Below are positions 11,369 through 23,600 of a stretch of DNA of 64,000 nucleotides, piece after piece. Source of the DNA: Pollenia angustigena (Eukaryota > Arthropoda > Insecta > Diptera > Polleniidae); NCBI GenBank assembly GCA_930367215.1, contig OV884059.1, forward strand, positions 19,926,945 to 19,990,944. Reading direction: 5' to 3'. Numbering within the stretch: position 1 is the first letter of the stretch; every line of letters begins with the position of its first letter. The position numbers were made by a program, and so were the translations under genes. The notes beneath the pieces are model-generated. The model saw only the letters and a program-made list of their open reading frames with translations, was not told the origin of the DNA and did no database searches.

Positions 11369-14316
11369 TCACCGTTCAGTATTGTACACTAGGTTAGACA
11401 TGTCAAGGGTGTTAACCCTTCTATGGTAGAACAAGAGGCTAGCATCACAGTACAGACTACCACCATCTCTTAGTGTTAAAAGATCAACTGGCGAAAAATA
11501 CCGAATCATATGCAAGGCCTCCAAATCAGGAGTCCCACTGAAGCAGTCTGCCACCAGCTCATTTTGCAAGAAAGATGATCGCTCCAAAAATTTAATCGCA
11601 GAGTCGATCAGAAATAGATCTAACCTTTGGAATTCAACGCCGTCGTAAATCGATCTACACGATGGCCTACGAATACGTCCATCAGAAAAAATCCAAGGTC
11701 GAAGGCCCAAGCACGTTGTTAGTATCTTACGTTCCCATACTCTCAGTCTTTCCATTTGATGGGAAGATATCCCAAACCAAACGGGAAAGGCATAAGAAAT
11801 AAGGGGTCTGATAATCTGCCGATAGATCAACAGTCTGATCTCGGTAGTAAGGCCCATCCTACGGCGAAGCAAACTCAGGTAAATATGGAAGACCCCCCTG
11901 ACCTTTCTCAATATGTTGTCCACATGTCTGTAGAATTCAAAATTCTCATGAAAAATAACACCCAAATATTTGAACCTATCAGATATAACAATAACCTCCC
12001 CACCAATGGTCAAATACGGAATGTAACTCCTGGAATTCCGATAGAGACGACCCCTTCTTCCCTTAATCATTGCTCCATCCGTCTTAGCGATGTTCAATCG
12101 CAGTCCCCATTTCACAAAATACCCATACAAAACGTTAAGATACCTATTCATCCTATCATTAAGAGTTCGCGCCACTGCGCCCCTAACTGCAACAAGAATA
12201 TCATCCGCATAGATAAGCAAAAGAAATCCGTCAGGTGGTTGGGTATATCAGATATAAAAACGTTGTATAAAATGGGCCCCAACAAAGAACCCTGTGGAAC
12301 ACCCGCGGCAACCGCGCGCAATTCGGAAATTTCACCCCCTGCCTTCACCCTAAACTTGCGATCCCTCAAAAAATCAGCAGTCATCCTACACAACCGATGG
12401 TCGAAACCAAGACCCATCATTTTATAAATGATACCCTCCTGCCAAACAGTATCAAACGCCTTCGCAAAGTCTAGGCTTACAGCCAAAGTAGGATACTTTC
12501 TATTTAAGCCTCTGGAAACGTAGTTAGTGAAAACCATAAGAGCGTGAGATGTCGAATGGCCAGCTCTGAACCCAAATTGGTGGTCTCCAATAATACCATC
12601 ATCCACAATTTTACGTTTTATCCTAGACAACAAGAACCATTCCAGGAGTTTACCAAAAGCCGACAACAGCGAAATCGGCCTGTAACTTTGGGCCTGCCTA
12701 GGGTCAGAGCCCGGCTTCAAAATAGGTATGACCATACCCTCTCTCCATTGGACAGGAAAATAGCCTATATTTAAACAATGGTTAAATAAGATTGCAAGAA
12801 ATCTCCACGTAGCAACATTGGTTTTCCTTAATACAAAATCCGGGATGCCGTCAACGCCACTGGATCTTTTGTTGGACCTGGTCCTTAAAGCGTATCCCAC
12901 GTCGTTTGGAGTTACTAACTCCCAATCATGAGAGCGGGAATTTTCGTCAATAACAGCACCATCCGCCATCGCAACTTGGCCAAATATCAAAGACGGCTCA
13001 TAGTTAGCCAACACAGAGACCTGACGTTCCACGGCCTCCACAAAGGAGCTAGTGCGCAGGTCACCACCTCCTCTGTGAATGCCGCAGAAGTGTTCAGCCA
13101 ATAAAGAAGCCTTCCCAGAGTCGTCTGAGACAAGTGTTCCCGCAGTATTAACCAAGTCCGATAGAGGGGCCCTTTTTAGGATCCCTGCACATCTTTTTAC
13201 CTGGCGAAAAGTTCCATTGCCAACCCGTATCCTCCCTAGATACTCCGTCCAATAGCTCCGTTCAAACACCACAATTGCGCCCTGTATTATTTTGTCTAGA
13301 TTGTTCAAGTCGGCCCTAAGAATATTGATTCTTCCCGGGTCGGGCGTTCTACATAAGATCCTCCTCAATCTTTTTCTTTCGGCCATAAAGTTCAAGATAT
13401 TGGGTGGAAGCCTCAGCATACCTCTGTTCCTTGTAGAGAGCTTTGGCACAGAGTGATTCATCGCATCCATGAATATTCCGTTAAGAGACCTGATATTTTC
13501 ATCTATTTCCTGTGCAGTGACATTCCGGTCCACTGGTAATTCACAGTTAGGGAGATTTTGAGAAAGGGCGTTGTTCAAGCGATTCCTATTTATACGATCG
13601 AAGTCAAAGATCTCAGGTATTATCCTGCGCTGCAATTCACTAGACTCTATAATGACCTCAATCGCACGGTGGTCAGATTCATAGTCGAGAGTCCTGATCC
13701 CAGGACTTGACATGGGCGATAACAAAATATTAGACGAAGTCATAAACAAGTCAATGTAGGAGGATGTGTGACCGGAGATCCTCGTCGGACCATTAGTCCG
13801 ATGTACATCAATGTCCGGGCAAGATAGAAGAAACTCGCACAAGTAGCGCCCACTTTGATTGCACACAGTACCACCCCAATCAGTGTGCTTAGCGTTAAGA
13901 TCAGCCCCAATAATAACACTATCCCGAGCAGAAAGGGTCAAAATAGGGTCAAGGTCAGAGATCACCAATGTATTCTGCGGCCTCAAATACATAGAAATAA
14001 CCGTTATAGAGCTACCATCCGCCCTGCGAATTTTCACGGCCGTATTCTCGATAGAACCTAAATCAAGTGCAACCCTGTCTGAGCTTAAACTATCCCTCAC
14101 GAATACCGCTGTGCCGCCACCGCGCCCACCTAGTCGATTCTGCCTATAAATACTATACCCGCCAATGTCCAGCGTATGCCTGGGGGATAGTTTATGCTCG
14201 GCAACCAATAAAACATCTGGTCGGTGCTCCCTCAAAAACAAATTCAGATAATACCTCCTGTGCCTGGAGACAATCGAGTTAACATTAACAAAAATACACT
14301 TAAATTTAGCCATCAT
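11369..14316 (-). pseudogene. E1 ORF2, endonuclease-reverse transcriptase, frameshifted
   Basis: The first part (12148-14316, 722 codons) begins MMAKFKC and carries the apurinic-like endonuclease: N of VNVNS, AEH, GADLN, and SDH in YESDHRAIE. The RT fingers/palm follow (SYRPISLL, QFGFRAGHSTS, SLDFAKAFD, AGVPQGSLLGP). One base is missing near 12233-12241, just before the catalytic YADD. The rest (YADD, thumb and C-terminal region ending NLVYNTE) continues in another frame at 11369-12220. No RNase H follows, as in the jockey clade. The start overlaps the ORF1 end by 11 nt. Confidence 0.9.
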
Positions 14317-15775
14317 GCTGAAGGGAAATTAACATCCCAAGCAAAGCCCGAGTTCTCTCACCATCACTACCCAGGAGCTTGTATTCCCGGGCGAAACCCT
14401 TCATCTTACTCAAGCAGGCCAGCAGATCACCACCCAGCAGTCGTTTACAATCTCGATCAATCGCATCGAATTCGGCACCAGCAGATGCAACCGATATACC
14501 AGTGCCTGTTGCTGCTCCATTTGCCACACCTCTTGCAGCCGCAGCATACGATACGCCACTAGTTGTCCTATTCGTTGGCACAGTATTAGCCACCCTGACG
14601 TTTCCCCTGTCACTCCTCTTGACAGACAACTTTTGTACAAGCCCCTGACGTTTAGGACATTCCCTTGCACTTGCAGCATGGCCCTCAACATTACAATTGA
14701 CGCATCTTACAGGTAGACCCACCTTTTTCACTGCCTGTCCCGTGACAGGATCAGTAGTTACAACCTCAGCAGTATTCCTTTCCCTAGGAGGAACAGCACA
14801 TTTACCAGGGCCATGATCGCCACCACATTTAACACACCTATATGGCATGTTACAGTTAATTGCCACGTGTCCAAACCGCTGACAATTATAACATTGAACG
14901 ACACCACGACGAGTGTGTCTAGTCATTGTCACTTTACAATGGAGTATATACCTTATATCACTCAATCCCCTAGTATCAGAGTCCCTAGCAACTTGGAGCA
15001 ACCATCTATCTCCGCCCAACTTGTGCAGACCTAATATTCTAACGCTGATCTGGAGGCCCTGCATATATTGGAGAACCTCACCAGTTTCAAAGGAGTCAGA
15101 GAGACCCCTGATAACTACAGAAAATGGTCTTTGAGACCTTGGAGTATGGGTGTAATAATTAACCCCTTGTTCCTTCAACATGTCCTTCAATTTAACAAAG
15201 TCCTCCAGTGTACAGACACCTATATTAGTAACATTTTTTCCCAAAATTTTAATGTTATACTCCTTATGCCCTAAGATACCATCTAACTTACTTATAATAT
15301 CCCTAACATTAATATTATATGTTGTAACTATTGGTACAGACTTACTACTTTTCTTAAGATTATTGTTTTCTTCCGGCTTCTTTTGGCTGGAACCAAGCAC
15401 TTCCTTCAAAATTGTCGCTCGACTAGGCACCACCTTTACGGCCTCTTCAGTTTTTTCTAGGCTAGCTGCAGCATTTGGCTGGATATCACTCTTCACATTG
15501 GCTTTTAAGTTACCCTGGCTATTGGGCATTTCAACCTCATCTGTGACCATTTCATCTTCACTTGAATATTCTTCGCTTTCCTCATTACTTTCGAATTTGG
15601 CAATTAACTGCTCAAGATTTTTTTGAAGCTTTTCATTTTCAGCTAATAATATATCACACTTTTTAGTAAGGATGTATATATTTTCATCCTTACTTTCAAC
15701 AGCTTGCTGAAGTTCCTCATAAGTAGCTTTTAACCTGGGCCTTTTCCCAGGTTTCTGACTTTCGGCATCCTCCAC
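14306..15775 (-). CDS. E1 ORF1, gag-like RNA-binding protein
   Basis: A 489-residue open frame. The N-terminal third is charged with a predicted coiled-coil character (ILTKKCDILLAENEKLQKN). The middle matches the jockey/HeT-A type region that precedes the knuckles (NVTNIGVCTLEDF, QRPFSVVIRGL). Three CCHC-type zinc knuckles follow: CYNCQRFGHVAINC, CVKCGGDHGPGKC and CVNCNVEGHAASARECP. It probably coats the element RNA. The end HDG-stop overlaps ORF2's ATGATGG, an arrangement shared by all the elements here. Confidence 0.9.
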   Translation of the reverse strand: MEDAESQKPGKRPRLKATYEELQQAVESKDENIYILTKKCDILLAENEKLQKNLEQLIAKFESNEESEEYSSEDEMVTDEVEMPNSQGNLKANVKSDIQPNAAASLEKTEEAVKVVPSRATILKEVLGSSQKKPEENNNLKKSSKSVPIVTTYNINVRDIISKLDGILGHKEYNIKILGKNVTNIGVCTLEDFVKLKDMLKEQGVNYYTHTPRSQRPFSVVIRGLSDSFETGEVLQYMQGLQISVRILGLHKLGGDRWLLQVARDSDTRGLSDIRYILHCKVTMTRHTRRGVVQCYNCQRFGHVAINCNMPYRCVKCGGDHGPGKCAVPPRERNTAEVVTTDPVTGQAVKKVGLPVRCVNCNVEGHAASARECPKRQGLVQKLSVKRSDRGNVRVANTVPTNRTTSGVSYAAAARGVANGAATGTGISVASAGAEFDAIDRDCKRLLGGDLLACLSKMKGFAREYKLLGSDGERTRALLGMLISLQHDG

Positions 15776-16150
15776 TTTAACACACTAGCGAAAACTAATG
15801 TATAACCGCATGGAAAGCGGGTTAAAATTAATTTTAAGTTTCACTCTCGCTTGTTTTTAAAGTTTTTTGCTTTTATATTTAAAAATGTATAGCCCTTTAT
15901 GACTTAAAGTACTTGATTATTAAGTTTTTTTACTTTTTTGCCTCCTATTCACTTCTCATTAAAGCGCGTAAGGTCTTTATTTAAAAAATTTTATTAACTT
16001 GTCCTTTTTCAAGTATTTATTTTTTTTCCTCAGTGAGTTAAAAAACACAAATATTTTGACTTTTCAGATTTTTAATTTCACTTTTTAATTTTTTTTTTTA
16101 ACACAAACACTTCACAAATGTTCAACAAGAACTAATGATGAGATTTGCCC

Positions 16151-16824
<674 letters not shown>

Positions 16825-16865
16825 TTAAATTGATGTGACGAAATAAATAAAAACTATAACAAATC

Positions 16866-16881
16866 GGTCCTTTTCAGGACC
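16866..16881 (+). terminator. H3 mRNA 3' stem-loop, copy 2
   Basis: GGTCCTTTTCAGGACC, loop TTTC, followed by the purine-rich CAAAAAGAGA about 14 bases later. Confidence 0.93.
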
Positions 16882-16905
16882 ACAAATTCTTTTTCAAAAA
16901 GAGAT

Positions 16906-17660
16906 ATAATTATACACTTTCAAACAGAGGAATTTTCACTCATAGAAATACGAGCTAAAATTAATAAACAAGACCAAAACTTAACTTGCAATAAAATAAG
17001 ACACCCACAACGTTTTTTCTTTTTGTTTAGAGAAACACATTAAATAAGTAAAGGTACAAATAAACAAAACTTAACTTGCAATAAAAAGAGAACGGTTTTG
17101 TTTTAAGAAACACATTAAATTACTAAAGGTACATACATATTAAAATTGTGTTTTTAATAAAAATTTTATATAAAAATATTCATGGATATAACTAATTTTT
17201 AAATATGTATTCAAAGTAAAGAAACTCCTTTTACTTATGACATTGATTATTAAACCAATCTGGTTTTTTTTCCTGAATTACTTTCAGAAAACAGACGTTC
17301 GAATTATGGTTAGATTTCATATTTTGTGTTTCTAAAATATTATCGTGAATTTTCAAAATCCTACATTCAATATGTGGTTGGCATGTTTATACACATTTTA
17401 TCTGTTAATAGAATTACCAAAATTTTGATAGTAAAAAAAAACGCTGACGTAGATTTGATTTTTTCTTTGCAGACAAAAATGTTTAATTATTACAAATATC
17501 CTATTTTACAGTTTGTACCTGAATTTTATAAAAATTAAAAAAAAAATTCAACTTTTTGCAAATTTCAAAAATAAAATTTATTTTTTAACTAAAAATCAAA
17601 CTTTAATAAAAAAAAAATAGTTTAATAAACAAGTGTTAACTCTTTTTAAAAATATTTTGT
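16906..17660. other. H3-H2B convergent spacer, copy 2
   Basis: Same AT-rich spacer as 9713-10474. The frame at 17326-17538 is present in one other copy but broken in the third, and resembles no known protein. No H1. Confidence 0.75.
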
Positions 17661-17676
17661 GGCCCTGAAAAGGGCC
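17661..17676 (-). terminator. H2B mRNA 3' stem-loop, copy 2
   Basis: Reverse strand GGCCCTTTTCAGGGCC with TTTC loop and a following AAAAAGAG purine element. Confidence 0.93.
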
Positions 17677-17735
17677 TTTTATAATAATGTAAAAAAGAGG
17701 AATTCATGGGCGTTAAGTACATTTTTTTAGAAAAT

Positions 17736-18107
17736 TTACTTGGAGCTGGTGTATTTGGTTACAGCCTTTGTACCTTCACTGACGGCATGTTTGGCCAATT
17801 CACCGGGCAAAAGTAGACGAACAGCAGTTTGAATTTCACGACTGGTTATGGTGGAACGTTTATTGTATTGAGCCAAACGAGATGCTTCGGCGGCAATACG
17901 TTCAAAGATATCATTAACAAAGCTGTTCATGATACTCATAGCCTTTGAAGAAATTCCAGTATCAGGATGTACTTGCTTCAAAACTTTGTAAATGTAGATG
18001 GCATAACTTTCCTTACGCTTGCGTCTTCTAGTCTTGTCACCCTTGGTAATATTCTTCTGGGCTTTACCGGCCTTTTTTGTTGCTTTACCACTGGCTTTAG
18101 GAGGCAT
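17736..18107 (-). CDS. H2B: Histone H2B, copy 2
   Basis: 123 residues, identical in protein sequence to copy 1. Leader sequence is retained to 18184, where E2 begins. The true TATA box is now about 20 kb away at 38192-38199, beyond E2, E3 and the LTR element. The reading frame is intact but normal promoter activity is unlikely. Confidence 0.97.
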   Translation of the reverse strand: MPPKASGKATKKAGKAQKNITKGDKTRRRKRKESYAIYIYKVLKQVHPDTGISSKAMSIMNSFVNDIFERIAAEASRLAQYNKRSTITSREIQTAVRLLLPGELAKHAVSEGTKAVTKYTSSK

Positions 18108-18171
18108 GCTTTCACTTTTTCACTTTTTAGATGTTTTCACTTCACAAACACTTTTAACACTGTTTACAATT

Positions 18172-18184
18172 TTTAAATATAAAC
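18172..18184. repeat. Target-site duplication of E2, left copy
   Basis: TTTAAATATAAAC (13 bp) is repeated at 38166-38178 on the other side of E2. It lies at the H2B start region; the right copy sits 21 bp from the H2B TATA box. Confidence 0.85.
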
Positions 18185-18514
18185 ATTTCATTTCATTTCA
18201 TTTTTATTTTTTCCAAAATTCATTTACATGTTTGATCTTAACATAGAACTTAAAATTAACATTTTTCCTTACATACTATAGTATTTTACATGGACTTTAC
18301 AATACAGCCTATATTTACATAGCAATTTACTTGTATCACATATGTTTTCCTTATATATTCTTAACATTAAACATACAATTTCCAAAAAAGGGGAAAAAGG
18401 GAAATCAAATTAAACTAATACTAATCTTAAAACTAATATACAAATAAGAAAAGAAAAATATATACAAAAGAAAGAAAAGAAAAGGAAAAATATTTACAAA
18501 AAGAGGTCTGTGAC

Positions 18515-21427
18515 CTATTGTACAGTGCTGTACACCGTGTTAAATATATCAAGCGTGTTTACACGCCTGTGGTAGAATAGGAGATCTGCACCCTGATAGA
18601 GGAGCCCAGCTTCATTCAGTGCTAGAAGGTCCGATGGGGACATATATCTCGACGACTGGACCGACTGCATATTTTCCGATCTCTCAAAGCATGCCTGTAC
18701 GAGACTGTTTTCAAGAAAAACTGCCTTGTCCAGAAATGCAATGCCTGACCTAGTCAAATATGCGTCAATCCTCTCAAAATCGATAGCCCTATAAATCGAT
18801 CCATTAGGGGGTCTACGGTAAGTCCCATCAGGCATCCGCCTGCCCCTTAAGCCAAGACACGCGGTCAAAATCCGCCTTTCCCATACCCTAAGCCTTTCCA
18901 TCTGTGCAGAGGATATTCTGAACCAAACAGGAAAAGCATAGGACATAAGAGGACGGATTATCTGCCGATACAGCAAAAGCCCAGTCCCCTTGTTAAGACG
19001 ACGAACCCCAAGAATACCCCGATAAATGGCAAACACACGCTTCGTACGCTCCAACACAAGATCGATGTGACGATAGAATTCAAAATTCTCATGAAACATC
19101 ACACCTAGATACTTCATCCTATCCGAAAAGCCGATCAGTTCACCCTCAACCCTAAGGGATGGTATAAAGGACCTGCTGTTGGGATAGAGATACTTACGCC
19201 TACCCTTGACGATAATGGCGTCCGTCTTCCTAACATTCAAGCGCATTTTCCACTTATGGAAGAAATCCACCAGTACCTCAAGATAACTATTAACCCGTTG
19301 ATTAATGGTCCTAGCCCGTGGTCCAGATGAAGCCACAAGGACGTCATCTGCGTATACGAGAAGAAGATCACCCGTCGGAGGAGCGGGGATATCATACATC
19401 AGTATGTTGTATAGAACCGGACCAAGCAATTAGCCCTGAGGCACCCCTGCCGCAACAACCCTTCCATCAGACTGATGATCCCCTACCCTTACAGTAAACG
19501 AACGTTCACTCAGAAAACTTGCCACAAGCCTGCATGTGCCCGGCCCGAATCCTATCTGCATCATTTTGAAGATGATGCCTTCCCGCCAGGCAGTGTCGAA
19601 AGCCCTAGCAAAGTCAAGGCTGACAGCAATGGTCGGGTGTCTTCCATTCAAGCCCCTGGCCACATAATCCGCGAAGACCATTAGGGCATGAGAAGTCGAA
19701 TGTCCTCGCCTAAAACCAAACTGGGCATCAGACAGGACATTGTCATCAGCCACCAACCTATCAATCCTACGCAAAACAAAAGACCCAAGAAGCTTCCCAA
19801 AAGGAGACAACAACGATACTGGCCTATAATTCCCAGGCCGTTTAGGACCAGACCCAGGTTTCAAGATCGGTATCACGATGGCATTTTTCCACGCCCTGGG
19901 AAAATATCCAATATTAATGCAATGATTGAAAAGGACTGCCATAAAGCGCCATGTGCAACCACGGGTCCTTTTAAGCACGATATCAGGTATCCCATCAATC
20001 CCATTCGACCTCTTGTTCGGCCCACGCCCAATGGCACTCCCAATCAACCCCGCAGAAACAAATTCCATTGCCCCAGAATCATCCCCATCAGCAGTCATAT
20101 CAACCCCAAACGTCACCAGAGGTTCCCTACTCATACCAGAGACCCTGTTCCTCACACCACGCGAGAATTCATCCATGTCCCCTCCACCCTGATGAACCTG
20201 AAAGAAATAATCCGCCAGCAGATTAGCCTTTCCCAACTCGTCAGACACCAGGGTACCCCCATTGTCCAACAGATCCCGCACAATATTGCGCCTGCCCTGA
20301 CCAGCCGCTGCCTTTATCGTCCCAAATGTCCTGTTGTTCAACCGTATGCCACCAAGAAATTTTTCCCAGTGCTCACGTTCACACTTGGCTATGGCACCCT
20401 GAATTATCCTATCCAGGTTCCTGATGTCAGCCCTAAGGATCAAGATCCGGCCGTGATCCCCACAATTCCTCACCAGACGACGCAGTCTCTTTTTCCCCGC
20501 GATGAAGCGAAGGATATACGAAGGCAACCTGAGCAACCCCTTCCGACCAACCGGAACCCTCGGGATCGATACCTCCATAGCCCGCCGAAACGCCCGACCC
20601 ATAGACTCCACACAATCGTCAATCTCACGCTCGCCAACATTCTCATCAATTGGCAGCATACAGCCAGACAACTCCCCACTCAGAGTCAAATCGAACCTAC
20701 CCCTATTCATCCCCTCAAAATCAAATCTAGTCGGTCTCAGCCGACCAACGCAGTCATCAATCCCAAAAACAGCCTCAACAGCCCTGTGGTCAGACTCAAA
20801 ATCAAGGGTCCTTAGCCCGTTTCCCATCAACAGTGGAGGCATGTCAACAGATGTCAGCATCACATCAATGCACGAAGATGACACAGTCGTCACCCGTGTC
20901 GGTCCATCAGTAGGATGAATGTCCAAGTCCGGACTCTCCAAAAGAAGGTCACGCAGACACCGTCCACTGGTGCTCGTCACAGAATCCCCCCAAAATGGGT
21001 GCCTGGCGTTCAAATCCGCCCCAACTACCAAACCACCATAGCCGGCCAAGTCCACCATCGGCCTAAGATCAGCCCCCGACATCGAGCCCTGCGGCCTGCG
21101 GTAAAGAGACGCTACCGTCACAGAACGTCCATTCAATCTGTGAATTTTAACCACAGTATTCTCTATAGCCCCAGTATCAATAATAACCCTCTCACACGAA
21201 AGGCTATCCCTAACGATAACCGCAGTACCCCCACGTCCGCCCAGGCGGTTCTGCCTAAACGTCAAATATCCCCTAAATTCAAGCCTATGCCGAGGACTGA
21301 GACCATGTTCAGCCACAAGCAATACGTCCGGCCTATGCCGGTCCAAAAACAAACACAAATAGTGTCTCTTATGACGAGAGACCACTGAATTTACATTTAT
21401 GAAAATGCACTTAAACGATCTAGCCAT
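18515..21427 (-). pseudogene. E2 ORF2, endonuclease-reverse transcriptase, one nonsense codon
   Basis: The frame is open over its full 970-codon span except for a stop at 19430-19432, immediately after AGVPQG and before LLGPVLYN; E4 has a serine codon there. Endonuclease residues (VNVNS, AEH, GADLN, ESDHRAVE) are in the first 220 residues. RT motifs NYRPVSLLS, QFGFRRGHSTS, SLDFARAFD and LLVYADDVLVA are present. No RNase H. The stop removes the catalytic YADD from the translated part, so this copy is probably inactive on its own. Confidence 0.9.
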
Positions 21428-23039
21428 GATGCTGCAACGCCATTAGCATCCCAAGCAACGCCCGAGATTTCCCCTCATCATCGCCCAGGGTCCGATACTC
21501 CCGAGCGAACCCTCCAATTTTACCAAGGCAGCTGAGAAAGCCGCCACCAAAAAGACGTTTACAGTCCCCATCCAATACATCAAAATGCGCCATAGCGCCA
21601 CTAAGGCTCACACCACCAGATGGCACCAGAGGACGTCCGGATGTGGGAACGCCCAAGTGTTCCACGACAGGCACGTTGGCAGCCAGAGCAGACGCATATG
21701 ATACGCCAACCCTAACACCCCCACCAGTAGACGATCGGGGGATCTCACGACCCCCCCTGACCGTCTTTCTCACCTCAATTTTCCGCAGAAGCTCAATCCT
21801 GCGTGGGCACTGCTTCGAACTAGCAGCGTGCCCGTCTACCCCACAGTTGACACACCTAACCGGAAGCCCTATACGCTTAACGACCCGACCGGTAATCGGA
21901 TCAGTCTCCAAATTCTCCTCAACATTATCCTGTCTGTCAGGTATGCCGCAATTACCCGGACCGTGAGACCCACCGCACTTCACACACCTGTATGGCATGT
22001 GACAGTTAGCCGAAGTGTGACCAAACCGCTGGCAGTTAAAACACTGGGTCAATACCCCCCTTTTAAACTTCCGCATTCCAACCCTACAATGAAGGACATA
22101 ACGAACCTTATAAAAAGCCTCTATATCAGACTCACGAGAGAGCTGCAATAACCATCTATTACCCTCCAATTTAACCAACCGATTAATGTCCAGCTTAATC
22201 TGGAGCCCACTAAGATATGCCCTAACATCCTCGACATCGTACGTACCCGAGAGACCCTCTAGCACCAATGTATACGGTCTCAACCCCTTGGGGGTATAAG
22301 TATAATAATTAATTCTATGCTCAACAAGCAACTTCTTAACCTTCTCAAAATCTTCAAGAGTGCAGACCCCTATGTTTGTGGCGTTTTTGCCCATAATTTT
22401 CAAATTATAATTCTTATGTCCTAGAGCCCTATCCATAATAAATGTTATCTCTTTCACATTAATATTATAGCCAGTTATAACCGGTATATGTTTTGACTTA
22501 CTTAAATTTAAAGTAGGGTCATCCTTCTCCATCGGTTTGTGTTGACTGCAACCAGGAACTTGACTTTCCTTGGTCCACATGGGTTGATTTTCAGGAGCAA
22601 CAGTAGCACTTCTGTTCTCCGATATGACACTTTTGTTGGAAGTTGCAGCATTAGCAGCAGCCCCCTCATTAACATCACGTACACCCTTTAGCTGGTGTTT
22701 GTTTTTTTTGGCTTTTTTTTCCGCTTTATTTTTTTTCTGTTTTTTACTCCCTTTATCATTATTTAGGACAGGTCCATCGACAACCATATCCTCTTCGCTT
22801 GTGAGGTTATCATCACCAGAAAATTGGGAATCAAATTTGCCCAACAAGTCTTCAATAGTTTTTCGAAGTTTAATATTTTCTTGAAATAGCAAGGCAAACT
22901 TTTGATTAAGATCATCGTATGCCTGCTTACGTTCTGCAGCAAGTAGCTTAAAATCTTCACCTACATTTGCAGGTCTAGGTCTTTTCGCTAGATTGCGTTC
23001 TTCCTCATCATTCATTTTGGGTAATTTTAATTTTACCAC
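21420..23039 (-). CDS. E2 ORF1, gag-like RNA-binding protein
   Basis: A 539-residue intact frame beginning MVKLKLPKMNDEEERN. It has an acidic/lysine-rich N-terminal half (KKQKKNKAEKKAKKNK), the region NATNIGVCTLEDF...RPYTLVLEGL, and three zinc knuckles (CFNCQRFGHTSANC, CVKCGGSHGPGNC, CVNCGVDGHAASSKQCP). It ends LQHHG with the same 8-nt type of overlap with ORF2. The open state shows a recent insertion, despite the nonsense codon in ORF2. Confidence 0.9.
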   Translation of the reverse strand: MVKLKLPKMNDEEERNLAKRPRPANVGEDFKLLAAERKQAYDDLNQKFALLFQENIKLRKTIEDLLGKFDSQFSGDDNLTSEEDMVVDGPVLNNDKGSKKQKKNKAEKKAKKNKHQLKGVRDVNEGAAANAATSNKSVISENRSATVAPENQPMWTKESQVPGCSQHKPMEKDDPTLNLSKSKHIPVITGYNINVKEITFIMDRALGHKNYNLKIMGKNATNIGVCTLEDFEKVKKLLVEHRINYYTYTPKGLRPYTLVLEGLSGTYDVEDVRAYLSGLQIKLDINRLVKLEGNRWLLQLSRESDIEAFYKVRYVLHCRVGMRKFKRGVLTQCFNCQRFGHTSANCHMPYRCVKCGGSHGPGNCGIPDRQDNVEENLETDPITGRVVKRIGLPVRCVNCGVDGHAASSKQCPRRIELLRKIEVRKTVRGGREIPRSSTGGGVRVGVSYASALAANVPVVEHLGVPTSGRPLVPSGGVSLSGAMAHFDVLDGDCKRLFGGGFLSCLGKIGGFAREYRTLGDDEGKSRALLGMLMALQHHG

Positions 23040-23275
23040 AATGAATTTTCACAGCACAATGTTCTTTCACAAAGGGTAGTATCTATCTGCGTTTAGCAGA
23101 GTCATCGAAATTTACCCAATGTGTGTATATTTGTAAACTATTGTTTACTTTTCACAAAAATTGTTTTTTTTTATTAATATTTATTAATTTAACAGCCCTT
23201 TTTGGCACTATTTAACGTTTATAAATGTTGCCTCCTATAGGCTTCTCAATTCTTTGAAAGATAAACAACTTTCAA

Positions 23276-23285
23276 TAATTTAAAA
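23276..23285. repeat. Target-site duplication of E3, left copy
   Basis: TAATTTAAAA is repeated at 37961-37970. The unoccupied sequence is seen once in E4 at about 48715-48724. Confidence 0.85.
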
Positions 23286-23596
23286 TTGTGTTTACCAAAT
23301 AAAAAGTGTTTTTTTCAAGTGATTTAAAAAGAAAAGTGAATAAAAAAATCATTGAACTTTTAAGTGTATGTTTTTATTGTGCTATAGTGAAGCACCCGTG
23401 TGTATAAACAAACAAACAACCTGTAAATTGCAACAACGTTTCTGTTTTGACGTGATAGAAGCTAATTAATTCTATTTGAATATCCGTGGGTATAATTCGA
23501 TTATTTCGCTTTGCGAATAGATACTGCCCAAAGAAGTTTGCGATAAGCTGTCAAAATGGAGGAAGACGAAAGTCTGAATCCTAATAAAAGGAATAG

Positions 23597-23600
23597 AGTG
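23597..23600. repeat. Target-site duplication of the LTR element, left copy
   Basis: AGTG, repeated at 33228-33231. Four base pairs is usual for Ty3/gypsy-type integration. Confidence 0.85.

Larger units (their letters stand above)
10999..16137 (-). mobile_element. Non-LTR retrotransposon E1 (histone-promoter family)
   Basis: Jockey-like element with ORF1 (gag) and ORF2 (endonuclease plus RT), reading right to left. The 3' end has TTTTTGGAAAATAAA followed by about 3.5 AGTTTAC units (plus-strand 10999-11024), joined to the H2B leader. The 5' end joins the H4 promoter: bases 16138-16150 equal the 13-bp H4 target ATGAGATTTGCCC, preceded by sequence matching the H4 mRNA leader (about 16091-16137). 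The two ends lie in different histone promoters and H2A and H4 are missing between, so this copy is a recombinant. ORF2 has a frameshift. Confidence 0.88.
18185..23285 (-). mobile_element. Non-LTR retrotransposon E2, main part
   Basis: Same family as E1 and nearly identical to E4. The 3' end is TTTTGGAAAAAATAAAAATG plus GAAAT repeats (plus strand 18185-18210), joined to the H2B leader. ORF2 and ORF1 follow. The 5' UTR is interrupted at 23276-23285 by E3; the remaining 5' part of E2 lies at 37961-38165. The undisturbed 5' UTR of E4 (48716-48730) shows the empty site, proving the nesting. Confidence 0.9.

Noticed and set aside
16085..16150. Long (about 60 bp) target duplications as the general mechanism
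   Set aside because: E2 and E4 show clean 13-14 bp duplications, so leader-like sequence in E1 and E5 is more simply explained as transduced leader, though not excluded.
17326..17538. A 70-codon frame in the H3-H2B spacer, also at 50063-50275
   Set aside because: The third spacer copy breaks it through an A-tract length change, it lies in AT-rich DNA, and it has no H1-like or other recognisable composition.
19475..20918. Long plus-strand frames (up to 375 codons) opposite E2 and E4 ORF2
   Set aside because: They are antisense shadows of the GC-richer ORF2 coding sequence; the reverse-strand frame has the conserved endonuclease and RT motifs.
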